Assembly (NCBI GenBank): GCA_036245525.1
Contig: BTPG01000003.1
Span: forward strand, 140,400,120-140,464,119
Length of the DNA: 64,000 nt
Origin: Semisulcospira habei
Taxonomy: Eukaryota > Mollusca > Gastropoda > Semisulcospiridae
Direction of reading: 5' to 3'
Position numbers and translations under genes: made by a program. The notes under the pieces are model-generated. The model was not told where the DNA came from. It worked only from the letters and a program-made list of their open reading frames with translations, and searched no databases. Numbering within the stretch: the stretch's first letter is position 1; the number at the start of each line of letters is the position of its first letter. Positions 34,401 through 49,400 of the stretch are shown here, in pieces.

Positions 34401-37400
34401 ATGCTCAAATGCCCAGAGGGCGCATGAACATCTATGCCTCTTGAGGATATTTGCAGCGTGCCCATGCATGCACGCACAAGCATACACACACATTGAAGCG
34501 CTTTCAGAAGAGCATCCAGGTATACTTAGTATAGCATGTAGCTAGGTAAAGTCACCCTGATTTCACAAAAATTGTAGCAAGACTGAAATTGTACTGTGAA
34601 ATTCTAGTTTTGTCACCATTTTTTCAAGTCTTGAAGCGAAAGCTCTCATATCACATTAAATATAAAATTATGTAAAAACAAAAAATACTTCCAGACAAAT
34701 GACGTTTGACCAACCAATGAAAGTATTTGTATCGTATTGTATTGTACCTTGTAACTACCAAATCCTGATTCTGAGGAAAAAAGTCTACAGTTTGGTCACA
34801 GTGTATGATTTCCAAGGCCCTCTTCACAAAGCGCTTATGAGCATTTCCTGCTGAGCTACAGGTTCCATATTTCGTCAGAAACAGAAATAACATCAAAGGA
34901 GGCAACCATATCAACCATATTTTGGGCCAGAATGTCGGTTATAAGGTTGCAGGCGAACGCCATCAATAAATGACTGACTATTTGTGAAAGATGTGTGTGC
35001 GTTTGTTTCCAGGGAAATCATTTGAAGTGAAAGAGGTGACATCATTTGATACATATGTTGATGGTAAGTTCATACTATGTTTATGGCTTGTTAGTCGTAT
35101 AACAAATCTATAATCATCATCCAAAACAAAATTTAGAGTTAAAGGCTACATGTATACCTATGTCTCCCCTTCAGTGAGAATTTGCATTAACTAGTTTGTA
35201 ATACAGTCTGACTATGTCTACTAATATCTTTATCTATTTCTATTAATATCTTAATACATTGTAATACCTTTTGCCCCCTCCAGCAGGTCAAGGGTCAGGT
35301 CAATGAATATACACGTAAATATACATGTGGAAAATGTCCAAAACAGGTTGCAGAAGGCCTTTATTCAATTGTGAAGCAGAAATTGGCACAATGGTAGATT
35401 ATGTTTTAGCAGGGTTCCCAAAATGGGTCCCAATGTGATTTGTTACATCAGTAGTGTACTGTTGGTGCAAAAGGGTAACCTCTCCTAATTGTCGGGGTCA
35501 AATAGGTCAGGATTCTTGCAAGCAAACCTTGAAGGGTTCACCTTTCTTGTTTTACTTTCTTCAGAGCAGGCCATGTGAAGAAACATGGTGGTTGTACATG
35601 ATATGGTGGAGATCTAAAAGAAACTATTTGAATTGACTGTATTTTCAGATGGCAGTTTGATCCGTTTTCTGAAGAAAGGTGTACCGGATGGCAGCATTCT
35701 TCTGATTGCCAGCTTTGACGAAGCTTCATCTGGGTCAGTATTTCTTTCTTTTTTTTCTGTTTTCTAGTCAAGCCATTGACTTTGGTTGTCATTAGCACTT
35801 TTTGTTGTGATGATTCCTGCAAGAATCATCATGACAAAAAGCACTACCGCTAGCCAGAGGGTTTAACCATGATGCATTATGGCAGGATATGGATTGACCG
35901 TTAAAGTTCAAGGGTTGTGCCAGAACAGCTTGGCGCCTGTAGGCACCAAGCTATTCTGTCACCACCCTTGACCTATCATAATCATTCCGTCATCTTGACT
36001 GATGTGTGGTCTTTATATGATCACTTCAAAATTTGATCTTTAAACTCAATGGTTTTAGTGCTGTTGATTTTATTTTTATTTTTTATATGTGAAACTAAAA
36101 TGGCCCTCCAGTATGCTGTGCGAGGTAATATGCGCAGGTCTCTAGTAAACTTGTAATGAAAACATGCAGTTACCACACCTTGCATGCTTTTTGTAGGGCC
36201 CGTGTTTCATCTTCACTGGCAGTGGATGCAGATTCTGTTTCGGAAATCATTGTAAACACAACATTAAAGGTCCCCAGAAATCTAAGGAACTTCAATACAA
36301 AGTGGTTTCAGCAAGAGGCATAGGTCCTTATGAGCCCTCGCAACTGCGGGGGCTCATGAGGATCTATGCCTCTTGCAGCTGGATGTTGTTCAGTTTTTTT
36401 CAGAAGTGAATAGGTTAATTATGGTTATCATTTACTGCTTATTGACATATGCCTTGCAGTCATTAAAACAATAAAACATGGGAACATGTTGGCATTCTTA
36501 CGTACGGACAAAGATGACAATCAACGCAGTAGACAACCGATAAGAAACAGTTGAAAACCTTATCACATGTAAACTGGTAACCTACATGTGTTGTTTTTAT
36601 TTCCTCAAAAACATTACCGATGACATGACTACATGGGAATGTCTACTTCTAGGCTCAATTTTAGCCTACTTGCCCGTTGTGTGCCCACACAACCCGAGAG
36701 GCACTCGGGGAACCCCCCAGAGGGGCCGAGAGTTATCTCCCCATACCTGCCTTACCAGATCCGGTCACGAGACCATTCAGTCTTTCTACTTCGCTCGTGG
36801 AGAGAAGACGTGTCTGGCCCGCGCTCTCGCTGCCTCGACCGGTCTTCTGCCTACCGACACTCGTTACCGACTTCGTGTGCTCTGCGCCCACTTCTACCCT
36901 GCCTTCTACCCTGCCTTCTCTTCCTGCTTCGTTGGGCTGCTTGCGGGGATTCTTTCTGCTTCGGTGGACGGCGGTTTGCCTGCCCTTTCCCCCTTCCCTT
37001 CGTTGCAGAGGTAAGGTAGCGGTAGTTCCCTCGGCCGGCCCTCGGGCTGAGAGCCGGCTGCCTGTGGGTGCTTCCCTGCTTTCTTTCTTTGTGCTTTCAG
37101 TGCGTAGTGCCTGATTAGCTCACGGTCGGCTTTTGACGTCTAACGCCCGTTTTGCACGTGGGCCTTGGGCTCCTGCTGTGTTAGCCCGTTTAAAGGCCCT
37201 TTAGCCCTCCGAGAGTGCCCCATTACGCTTTCACCGGGAGCCCGCCTGCGCTTCGATAATGTGGTTGTGCTCCCGGTGCGGTGACTATAGGTGGCCGACG
37301 GACACCCACTCGGTCTGCCTACCGTGTTCGGGTTGTTCCTCGGGCCGCAGGTGTAAGCTTTGTGCGGCCTGGCCTGAGACTCTGTGGGAGGACCTTTGGT

Positions 37401-40400
37401 CCTTCTACCGCCGAGAGCGTTCCCGCCCGGCTAACGAGCGTCCGGCGCCCGTTGGCACTTTGGCCGCCCTGGATGTTTCCTCTGACCACTCCCACACGAA
37501 ACGGTCCTCTCGTCGGGGTTCGCGTTCCTTGGCTGACCATAGGACCGCCACTGCTGCCACGCCCGCTGACCCTTCCGGAGGGTCTGTTTGCCGGCTTCGC
37601 GCCCGTCTCACTGAGAGTGGCCAGCAGCAGTCGACCCTGAGCCGTCCGTTATTGACGAGCCGTCCTCACCACTCTCCCCGCACCAAGCCCGCTGATCCTT
37701 CCGGAGGATCGCCTTGCCGGCTCAGTGGCCTACTTTCGGAGTATGGCCCGGAGAGACATCAGCACCGTCCTTCGCGACGCAGCCGCGACCCTGACCCTTA
37801 CCGTTCCTCCTCCAGACACCTACGCTCCCGCTCGCCTCGCGAGCGCCGTCCGCGGGTTCCTCGCCGCCCTGCTTCCCCTCGGGCGCCTTCGCGCTCTGAT
37901 CCGCGCCGGGCGTCTCCTTCGTTGCGTCACCGCCCTTGTCGACCCTCCTCGCATCGTCGGGTCTCCTCGCCGCGTGCTCGCCGGGCTCCTTCCAGTCCTC
38001 ACTCCCCCGTCTTGGAGAGGTCTCGTCCTCGGTCTCGCTCCCGGTCGCCTCCTCGCTTACCGCCGCGCTCTCCGCTGCCTTCGCGTTCCCTGTCTACGCT
38101 GGAGGTTCGGCGCTCTCCTTCGACCTCGCTGCGGTCGGTGGTGGTTCCGGTGCCTTATCGACGCCCCCTAGAGGACGACGCGCTCAGCTTGCTGCCCGAA
38201 GACTCCGTCTCGGCTCTGTTGGACGAGGAGGGTCGCTCGACCTCGCCCGCGGCCCTCGAGGATGCTGCCCCCTCGGCGCTCTCATCTTCCGCCCGGTTAG
38301 AGACGCTTTCAGCCCTGGATGAAGCCGCTAGGATTGTGGCCGCGACGTTGCCGGCGGACGCCTGCCCGGCTTCCCCGCCGCTGAAGAGGAAGGTCGCCGC
38401 CTTCGTTGACGCAGAGAGGCAGGGCAAGAAGTTCAAGTCGCTTCCCCAACTGCCTGGCTTTAAGGACCTTCGAGACGTCTTCTCGTCGCACTTGCAGCTG
38501 GCCACGTCCCGGGAGCCGGTCTTCTTCTCCGACCGTCGCTGGCCCGCGGATTTAGACATGTCGTTTCGGCGCGATTGGTATGCTGGCCATTCCCAGGCCT
38601 TCTCCATCCCTCTGCCTACGCTGGACCCTTCGGCCGTGTCGCTAGCCGGCGGGCTGATTCTGCTGCGGCGGTCCCTGCCGCGGGGCCTGGACAAAACGGC
38701 GGCCTTGGTCCGAAACTCCTTAGCCTGCTCTGGTGTTTTGGAGCTCCTCACTCAAGCCTTGGTCCATCGGGTGGAGGAATCCTGGCATCCTTCCGTCTCT
38801 CCCCTCCTAGGAGACCTGCTGGTCCTCGCGGAGACCGCCAACCGCGCCGCCTACCACTCGTCGGTCAACGCGATGGCTGCTTCGGCCAACTGCGACCTCA
38901 TGCGTTGAGATGCCCTGCTCCGCGCCTGCAGTACGTTGCCACAGGACCTTCGAGCGCAACTTCGCCGTGCCCCCGTGGGTGGGCCCTTGCTGTTCGGCGA
39001 CACCTGGTCCGCTGTGCGGGATTCCAACCCCGGCCGCTGGCCCAGCAGTGCCCCCCCTCCACGCCACTTCCGCCCCGCCCGCCAGGCTAGGGGTCGCACC
39101 TCGTGGTCTGCTAGACCCGCTACCCCCTCGGCCCCCGCCTCGGCGCCCGTGCAGGCACCCGCCTTTGGCCGGTCCGGACCCCTCAGACGTCGTGCCCCCG
39201 CGTGGACCCGTCCCGGTTGGAGACAGGGTCGCGGGCGGCCCACGTGATTCCCTGCCGCCTTTGCCCCCGCCGACCCCTCAGGGTCGCTGGTCGGCGGGCG
39301 GTTAGCCGGTTTCCGCGGAAATCGGCTCACGCTTTGGCGACGACCCTGGATTTGCGACACCGTCTCTACGGGTCGGGAAACCGTTCTTGTTTGGGCGGAC
39401 CTCGGGAGCCTGTTCCGACGAGAGCGGCCCCTGCCTGCTTCCTCACCCGCCTCTCGCCACAGCCCGCTGCTCCTTCCGGAGGATTTGATCGCCGGCATAG
39501 CGCCCTGCTCTTGGAGTTTGGCCAAGAGAGGCGTCAGCTTTAGCTTGCGCGACGCGGTCGCACTCCGACTCCCACCGTTCCACTTTCAGTTCACTTGCTG
39601 GCTGTTCAGAGGACTGCAACTGCTGCCACGCCCGCTGACCCTTCCGGAGGGTCTGTTTGCCGGCAGAGCGCCCGCCTCACTGAGCCCGGCCTGCAGCGGT
39701 CCGCTATGTGCCGTCACACGTGACTGGCCTTCCTCTCCCATCTCTCCCCGTTAAGCCCGCTGATCCTTCCGGAGGATCTGTATGCCGGCGTAGCGCCCTA
39801 CTCACTGAGTCTGGCCAGGAGAGACGTCAGCCCTAGCTTGCGCGACTCGGTCGCGCCCCCGGCTCCTGCCGTTCCACTTTCAGTTCAAGACACTAGTGCG
39901 CACCGCTCGAGCACCTTCGGTAGGATTCCCGTTCGGACTCAACCTCAGCCCCGGGGTCTCCACTCGGCTGAGGGACGCCGTAGTCGCCTTAGCCCGACAG
40001 TCCTCCCCCAGTCCAACGTCGAACTACCTGGACGACCTCCTGTTGCGCAACCAATCGGAGACCGCGCTAGCCACGGACAGAGATGCGCTCCTGCACCTCC
40101 TGGCACACCTGGGGCTTCATAGCAAACGACGGCAAGTCGGATCTCTCTCCCTCCCGCCGGTTTGTGCACCTGGGTATGAAATTTGCTACCGACCTCAACT
40201 CGGTTCGCCTTCCGGCGCCCCGGATCAAGAAGATGGCGGATCTAGCCGACCAGTTAGCTCGGGAGGAGGCAGCCCCCGCCAGAGTCTGGCTTCAGTTGCT
40301 GGGTTTGATGAACGCCGCAGCGGATCTTATCCCACTAGGGCGTCTCTACTCCCAGCCAATTCAACTGCATCTTCTTTCCCATTGGCGTCCGTCTTCCGGA

Positions 40401-43400
40401 GACTTGACGACCGCGGCCCCAGTGTCCCAGATGCTCCATCCGCACCTTCGTTGGTGGACCGACCCTACGTGGCTAGCATCGGGAGTTCCCCTGGCCTCAC
40501 CCCATCCGCAGATCACTCTTGGCGTCGATGCCAGCCTTTCTGGATGGGGGGTCCATCGCCTGCCGCGGTTCCTCGCGACCTCGGGCCTCTGGCCCTCAGA
40601 CTTGGCGCACACCCACATCAACTGGCTGGAGTTGCAGGCTGTCTGGCAAGCCCTTCAGGTCTGGGAGGACCTCTTCCGACACCAGGAACTTCTCGTGCTT
40701 TCGGACAACACGACGGTGGTCGCTTACATCCAGCAGCAAGGGGACACACACTCCCCCGACCGGTGTATGCTCCTCTACAGGATGATGCGTTGGTGCGAGG
40801 ACCGGGGCATTATCCTTCGAGCCTGGCACGTTCCCGGACACCTGAATGTCTTGGCCGACTCTCTGGCTCGCCGCGGCCAGCTCCTACACACGGAATGGAC
40901 CCTGCGACAGGACATCTTTCGGATGATCTGCGCCCGCTAAGAAAGGGAGACTCCCCAGGTCGACTTGTTCGCCACGAGGTGGAACCACCAGCTTCCCCTC
41001 TTCGTCTCCCCGATTCCCGACCCCCTTGCCTGGGCTGTCGATGCGCTCTCCATTCCCTGGAACTGCCTTGTGGCATATGCCTACCCCCCTACCGTCCTCG
41101 TTCCCAAAGTCCTCCTCAAACTGCGGGGCTGTTCGGCGATCCCCCTGTTGGTAGCGCCGTTCGCCTGGAACCGCTCCTGGACCACCGACCGGCTCAGCCT
41201 CGCCACGGACCCGCCACGGCAGCTGCCCACCCAAAAAAAAAAAAAAAAAAAATAGCGCGGACCATGCTCAAGCAACCGCGCCAGCCGCTGTTCCACCCCT
41301 GCTCGGAGCGACTCCTCCTTCACGCCTAGAGGTTGTGCGGCAAGCCCTCGGAGCAGCAAAGGAGGCGATCGCGGCGGCCCGTAGTCCATCGACCCTTCGA
41401 GTCTACGAGGGAAAGTGGTGAGTCCTCTGTTCCTGGTGCACCGATCACGGCCTTACGCCCACGGATCTGACTCATCCTCAGCTGGCGGACTTCTTTCTCT
41501 GGCTCTTCCGAGACCAAGGCCTAGCCCCCATCACGGTACGCGGTTACCTGTCCATGATTGCGGACACCTTTCGTCACCTGGGACGACCCGATCCGGGCGC
41601 CTGCAAGGACCTAGCCGACCTTATGGGACACTTCGGCTTACAGCGCCCGACACTCCGCTCGCTCATTCCTCGCTGGGCCTACCCTGGGTGCTCACGTGGT
41701 TGAACTCCGCCCGCTTCGAACCTTTACCTTTGGCCCAGTTCGCGGACTTGACACACAAGACTGGTTTCCTGCTGGCCCTTGTTGCCGCTTCGCGTGCGAG
41801 CGAGCTATATGCGCTTTCGGCATGCCCTTCCTGTCTGCAGTTCCGTACAGACGGCTCCGTCCAGCTGCGCACGGACCCGGCCTTTCGGGCGAAGAACAGG
41901 TCTCCTTTAACTCCGCCTCAGGTGATCACCATTAGGCCGCTGAGAGACCGACCCCGGTCCCAGGAGACCAGGCTACAGGTTCCCGTGCGCACCCTTAAAA
42001 GCTATCTGCGGCGATCTAGGCCCGTCCTCAGGGGACGGGCGCGCCTCTTCCTACCTCTAAGACCCAACTGGCGTGACATTACAGTCCAGACGATCTCTTC
42101 CTGGCTCCGCTGGGTCATACGCTCCGCTTATCAGGAGATCTCCCTCAGGGAGCGAAGAGGCTGCACATTCACGCACACGAGGTACGAGCTATGGCCACGA
42201 GCGTCGCGTTTGATCGAAACTGCGCTGTCAAGGACATAGTGGCAGCCGTGGGCTGAAAAACCGAGCCGGTCTTTGCCCGCTTCTACCTCCGGGACCTGGC
42301 TAGCCAGAGAGAAACCTCGCACTGGTGGGGGACATCGCCGCGGCGCAACACTCCCTCCCGGTGCCACCGGCACCGTAAGTATGCACTTCGCTAAAATTGT
42401 CGGGAGTGTGCGACGGGGAGAACGGCGCTGTTCTGTTAAGGGTGTTTGGGCGGCACCCTCCTCCTCTTCGCAATTCTCCCATGTAGTCATGTCATCGGTA
42501 ATGTTTTTGAGGAAATAAATTCATTTTTCTCTAAAAGGTATTTTTTCGAAAAATACTTACCGATGACATGACTCGGATGACCCTCCCTCCTGCCCCGCTT
42601 GCCGCTTTCGAGCGAAGTATCAGACTGAATGGTCTCGTGACCGGATCTGGTAAGGCAGGTATGGGGAGATAACTCTCGGCCCCTCTGAGGGGGGTTCCCC
42701 GAGTGCCTCTCGGGTTGTGTGGGCACACAACGGGCAAGTAGGCTAAAATTGAGCCTAGAAGTAGACATTCCCATGTAGTCATGTCATCGGTAAGTATTTT
42801 TCGAAAAAATACCTTTTAGAGAAAAATGAATTTTTCTGACAGCCTGCGGGAAGATGCAAAAAAGTGGCTGAAACTGTATGGCAGTTCGCTGGTGGACAGT
42901 CTGGGTTTCCGCGACAGCTTCATCATGATTGGACAGAAGGGTCTCAAGGACGGCCACGCCATTGAATATGTGAGAAAAATTATTGCTTTTGCTTTATTAT
43001 CACGTCATTCTCTCTTCAAGCCTTTTCTACCTGCAAGAAACATAGATACTCATGTGCCGCTGCAGTTGCCGGGGCTCATGAAAATCTATATCTCTTGCTG
43101 CATGATACTGCAGGGGCCCATGAAAATGTATGTCTCTGGCTGCATGATATCTTGTTCATACTGAGGTTGTTATTACAGTTTACAGGGACAACCAGCATAA
43201 ACAGCTCACAGATCTAGCACAGCATTTGATGCCTAGCTGTCGGCATGTGAGCATCACGCTGCCAGCGCTGTGTTTATGCGACAGAAGGCTTGGTTGTGCA
43301 AATATCTGCAGTAGAGCTAATTGAATACATTTAATTTAGTCCATGTGAGCAATGATAATCATCACTCCATGATATGTGTGTATCATACTTTCTTCTTTAC

Positions 43401-46400
43401 ATTGTAGTGCATGTGATGGACTTTATTCTCTGTCTCTGTCGCTAGTTGCAGTATTTATCAGGGAAACAAATATTTAGTCAGTCATTTGTTTCCTCAAAGT
43501 ACATTACCGATGGCATTACTATATGGAATATACCCCTTAACTTAACCGATTTCAGCCTAAGACCCTTTGTGTGTACCTACACAACAAGGGCCGTAATTCA
43601 GAGTTGTATCCAAATGACTGGGTAGTCTCCTCTCCCTCCATCCGGTCACGTGGGCCGTGCATTCCTGCCAGTCTTACCCTTAGCTTCACTGAGAACGGTT
43701 CACCGGCATCAGCCTCTCCGTTGTTTGGATTAATTCTTCGGCTTTACTTCGTCTCATGTTTCGCTAGTGGCTAAGAAGATGGCGAAGTAAGGCCTCGGGT
43801 TATGCCTATGAGTAAACGAGCCTTTGTTTATGAGGACCGTCGGCATATCCTGTGGAATTTTATCGAATTTCGTTCAGACTGGGCTTAGCCCTCAGACTGT
43901 CTCTTGAGTACATGTCAGAGTGCTGTGTGAAGGCTTCAGGATGAATACTGTGGACATTTCTTAAATGTTTTTGACTGTGTTGGCGTGTATCTGCGTGTTG
44001 AAGGGTGTTTGTGTAGCGAGTCTTTCAGACCAAGATGGTGGTGGCAGCAAAGCGCGTGGTACGATTAAAAATACTCGGGAGTCCCTGCTGCTGCTAAGAG
44101 CTTCGAGTGGCAGTAGCGGTTGTGCATGTGACTTGCCTGACGAGATGAAGAGAACTGTGTTGCCGAGCGATGATGAGTGCAAGAGCAGCGTGAAAAAGAG
44201 AAAGATAGGACAGAGAGGGGATTGATGCGATGACTGAGAAGAAACAAGAACAGGCCTCCATTACTTACCATCCATGATCATGGCGAATGTGCGTTCTATC
44301 CGACCCAAGAGCGATAATATGAACTTTGAGGAACTGGTAGCGAATGTGTGTTTGACGAGCGAGTATAAGAATGCGTGTTTGATGTGCTTTTCTGAAACTT
44401 GGTGGAGCGATGATGTGAGTGATGATAGTGTTGCGATCGACGGTTTTGGTACACCGTTTAGAACAGATAGAGATTGTAAGATTAGTGGGAAACGGTGGGG
44501 TGGCGGAGTAGGCCTGTATGTTAATGAACGGTGGTGTAGCAAGTCAAGCGTAATGGTGAGGAAAGAGCTTACAACACGTGATGTAGACTTATTGTCAGTG
44601 TCACTCAGACCCCGTTATCTCCCTCGTGAATTTGGTCAGATCTTTGTAACGGTCATCTACACCCCCCCCCCCCCTCCTCACTCCAACCCCTCCCACGCCT
44701 CAGCCCAGATAGCAGATGTGATTAGAGAGTTACAGCTTATCTCCCCTGACGCCCCCAACTTTATTGCAAGTGACTTTAATGACTGTGACATACGCACGAG
44801 CGTACTGACTTTTCACCAGTACGTGACTGTCCCCACTCGCAAGAACAAGACGTTTAGATTTAGTGTATGGAAACGTCCCCAGTGCATACCGATCGTTCGT
44901 CCTCCCTCCCGTAGGTAACTCTGACCACAATAGTGTGTTTCTTGTCCCAGCATACAAACCCAAAATCCAGACAGAGCCTGTTACATGTTGAGTCGTAGTC
45001 ATAGTATGATATCACACCAGACGCACGCACGTAAGGTTCTTTTAAATAAACTTCATTCAGCTGCAACCCGTCACACGTGGCTTAAGGATGTAGACTACAC
45101 TGGAGTAACAGTTCCAACAATATTTTATTTCAGTGATGCGATCTCCACACAATGCATTCCCAAATGCACCAACACTGATACAATGTCTCTTCTGCAAATG
45201 TCAGCACTGGCGACACAAAGCGTTTCTCATACAACGTACACCACCGTTACGCTGCGTCTCTCACAATGTACACCCTATATGGGCCACGTACCTACGATAA
45301 ACTGTGTGTCCCTACAACTGACAATGCATGACAATGTACACACGTGCTTCCTAGCACCATCTTTTATAGTAAAACAACTTTCCAGAATAATCTAAGGAAT
45401 TCACACAATGCAACCAATCAGAACGGAACATGTAAAATAATAATAATAATTACGGTATTTATAATGTGCTTATCTTATAATAATTATAACTCTAAGCGCA
45501 CACTCACAACTCGCGCACGCATGCGCACGCTTTAGACAATGACTCACGTACCACAAACAGTGAAATACATTACGACGGTCGGCTTGGGGTGGGGAGTGCG
45601 GTGATATAGTGCTAAAACTGTTGAAAGAGGTGAGTTTTGAGGGCGGACTGGAAGGAGGAGAGAGAGTGTTTCTGACGGAGAGAGAGTGGGAGAGTGTTCC
45701 AGATGGATGGATCGTAGACGGAGAAGGAGCGGGGACCGAAAGTGTTAAGTTTGGTGCGAGGGATGTGGAGGCGGAGAGGGTCGGAGGCAGAGCGGAGGGA
45801 GCGGGAAGGTGTGTAGGGGTGAAGTAAGTTGGAGAGATAGGCAGGAGCGCAGTTGTTCAGGGATTTGTAGCAGAGAGACAGAACTTTGTATTGGATGCGT
45901 TGGGGGATGGGGAGCCAGTGAAGGATTTTGAGCAGGGGTGTGATGTGGTCGGATTTTTTCTTTCTGAGGACGAGACGGGCAGCATTGTTCTGGACGCGTT
46001 GGAGAGTGAAGATGGTGGAGTGAGGGAGACCGGAAAGGAGAGAGTTGCAATAGTCGATGCGAGATAAGATGAGAGAGACAGCAAGTTTGGTGGCAGCTTC
46101 GGTAGTGAGGTATTTTCTGATCTGACTGATGCGGCGAAGGTGGAAATAGCATGCCTGGGTCGTGGCGGAGACGAAGTTGGTCATGGACAGAGAGGAATCG
46201 AGGATGACGCCGAGGTTCTTGGCCGAGTCAGAGAGGGAGATGGGGGTGCTATCGAGTTGAAGGTGGAGAGAGGGAGGGAGCTGGGAGAGTTTTTTTTCGA
46301 GTGCCTACCAGCATGGCTTCCGTTTTGTCGTCGTTCAGTTTCAGCTTGTTTGCTGTCATCCAGTTTTTCACATGTAACTGAAACTCATAAATATTAATAA

Positions 46401-49400
46401 AAAAAAGAACTTTCTAGAATAACTACAATAGTCTACAAAAATTCGACTGCTAATTTCAGCCCCAAATCCTAGTGTGTAATGACGTCACACAAAAGTATGG
46501 CAGACCGTTCACGACCTTTAATAATACACTGACTGGCTGCTAAATTCACGCGCACAAAACAATAAATATGACTAAGAATAGAGCGTCTCTACTAAAATGT
46601 TGCTAAAATTTTGACGTCACATGTACGAGGTCACTAGACAGCGCGACCTTGCTTGAACGTTCTGGTTTATTCTCAGCGAAACTACGCATAACAAAAATCG
46701 ACCACTCTTCTCCGTGCGACTTTGCTAGAAGCTTCCGGACTAAACTTAGCGTATCATAACAAAGCCAATTCCGCTATCTGCGCGAACGATAGAAAATCTT
46801 ACTGAAAAGGTACGTGATACGTAACCATGTTAGCTCAAATAAAAATCGGATCGTTTTCTACGATTAACACATGCATGCTCTCACAGAACAACACAACCAC
46901 AATCGTAACATTACCCCCCTTTTTAGAATGAAATTTCACAAAAATTTCTTCTCAAATCTCAAAAATACGGTTGTGGCTGTATTAACCTACACAAAACCAT
47001 AAATAATAAGAATTTCACATCAAAATAAAATCAAATCAACTACTTTAAAATAATCGTCTCACATTTCCTTTAAACTGTCCTGAGCGAAGACATGTCCCTT
47101 TAAACTCTCATGGACACTGAAATGTTTCTTCAAACTGTTATGGCCACAGAAATGTCCATTTAAACTGCTCTGCTCAGGTAATCCGCTCCAAAGTTCTGCG
47201 AACCCTTGATAGACTGTAGTTTAACGTCAAAATTCTGCAATAACATCGCCCATCTCATAATACGAGAATTTGTAAACTTTGCAGAGTTTAGATAGTTCAA
47301 GGGCTGATGGTCCATTTGGAGAACAAATGGCACACCCAGAAGGTACAGTTCGAACTGCCTTACTCCACAGATGATGGCTTGGCACTCCTTCTCGGTGGTC
47401 GAGTAGTTTCTCTCAGCACTGGTCAACTTTTTGCTGGCGTAGCTCACTGGGTGGAGTTTTCCATTATCTTGCATTAAGACTGCACCTACTCCTTCGTTGG
47501 AGGCGTCTGTTCTCAGGAAGAAAGTTTTCAATGGGTCAGGGAGGTGTAGAACAGGCTTCTCGGTTAGGATGTCTCGAACTGCCTGGAATGCTCGCTCTTG
47601 GGCCTCCTCCCACTTCACTACGTTAGGTTGTACTTCTCTCAGCAAGTCAGTCAGGGGACCTGTGACTCCTGCAAAGTTTGGTATGAACTCCCAGTAGTAG
47701 TTTGCCAAGCCCATAAATGAGCGGACTTGCATCTTGGTCGTAGGTCGCGGGGCATCCCTGATCTTCTGCACGTTGTCGTCGTGTAGCCCCTTTAAACTTT
47801 CGCTCAATTTGTGTCCGATGAAGTCTATGTTGTCGGCCTCAAGAATACACTTGCTTGGACGGATGGTGAAATTTGCATCTGACAGTCTTTGGAGCAGTTC
47901 TCGGAGGGCTTTGAGGTGATCCCCCCAAGTTTTGGTATGGATCAAAATGTCATCCCAGTAAAAGACTACATTCTGCATATCTTCTAGGATCTTTTTCAGT
48001 CCACTCTTCAATGTGGCACCACTGTTCACCATACCAAAAGGCATCTTCAGAAACTCCCAATGACCATCGGGTGTGACGAATGCTGTCTTGGGGATATCTT
48101 TTTCTGCAACCTTGATTTGCCAATACCCTTTGCTTAGGTCAATTTTGGAGAAGAATTGGTCTCCGCTGACCTTCTGGAACAGTTCTTCCGCTGTGGGCAT
48201 GGGCTCTGGATCGAAGATTGTTAGTTTATTGAGTCTACGGTAGTCCACACATACTCGGTTGGATCCATCTGGTTTCTTCACGATGACAACCCCCCCACCC
48301 CCCACCCCCCACACTTTGGTACCGGTCTCAGGCCACTTTACAAATTTCAAATACAAGCGATGAAAAATCTCTGTAACTTCAGTAGCTGACTGGCCCTTCG
48401 TTTGTCTTGTACTGTGTTTGTCTTAAATGGCATAAAATCCGTGTCTGTTTCGTGAGTGTGTGAGGGTTTCAGGCGCGGCGCTTTGAGTCGATTTCCCCAA
48501 AATTGAGAAAAAGCGCCTATATAATAACAGTATTATTATTATTACAACTGGGGATGCATATGGTGACTTGGACTCCCTGATGACTTCCAGACTCAGCATT
48601 TCCTTGATATCCTTTTTCAGTTCTTCCCTCGTGTTATAAGGAAGACGATAAGGTTTGTTGCGAACGGGCTCATTTGATGTCAGATTAACCTCGTGCTGGA
48701 TGGTGTCTGTTGTTCCTGGGTCAGGTGTAAACCGATGCTTGAATACTTGAGTCAGGACGCGCAGTTCTTCTCGTTGAGTCTGGGTCAGATTCTGACCGAA
48801 CTGGATGTCTTCTACATCCTCCTTGTGGCGGAGTTCATTAAGGTCAAACAGGTTCTCGTCGTCTAGTCTTTCATCATCAGCAAGACGCACGGATTCCACC
48901 AATTGTGGTTTGTTTTGACAACCTCTCTGTAGCTCCACCAGCCTGTCCCTATTCACCACAGCTGCTTCCGTGTTGTCCGCCACTTTTAGAGGGATGGTCT
49001 GGTGATTCTTCTTTGCTTGACTTCTCGTGGTAATAGCACATGTTTTGGGTCTCTGCTCTGGATCTGGACCGTCTGCGTTTCTGGCACCATCCACGTTTCC
49101 GATGATAAGATCGTAGACAGGGGTCTTTACGCATAGCACCTTCACCTCTCCTCTCAGGTGTCGATGCTGACATTGGCAAGGGGGATAATCCTCACAGTTC
49201 CATTGGCCAAAATGAGGGTGGTCCACTCCTGTAGCTTCTGGTCTTCAGTTACTAGGTCCTCTCTCACGATGATGCAACTACAACCGGTATCTCTCAGCAC
49301 TCTCACTGGTGTGTTTCCGACGAATCCTGACACCACCGGCATGTTCGGCACTTCATTCTCAGGTAGCGCGATGTTTGAGACTGGTAAGAATGGGATGCGT

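Larger units (their letters stand above)
36596..42833 (+). mobile_element. DIRS-3 retrotransposon, intron 7
   Basis: Element 36599-42830 between TTT at 36596-36598 and 42831-42833. Left terminal repeat ~36606-36790, inverted at ~42598-42795. Internal complementary region 42481-42575. It belongs to a different subfamily from DIRS-1/2, with a much GC-richer gag. The element lacks much of RT, so it is not autonomous. Same orientation as the ILEI gene. Its right end is 12 bases before exon 8. Confidence 0.85.

Noticed and set aside
35998..36270. Possible extra ILEI exon near 36197 after TTTTTGTAG
   Set aside because: Exons 7 and 8 already join in matching phase and align across the domain without a gap.
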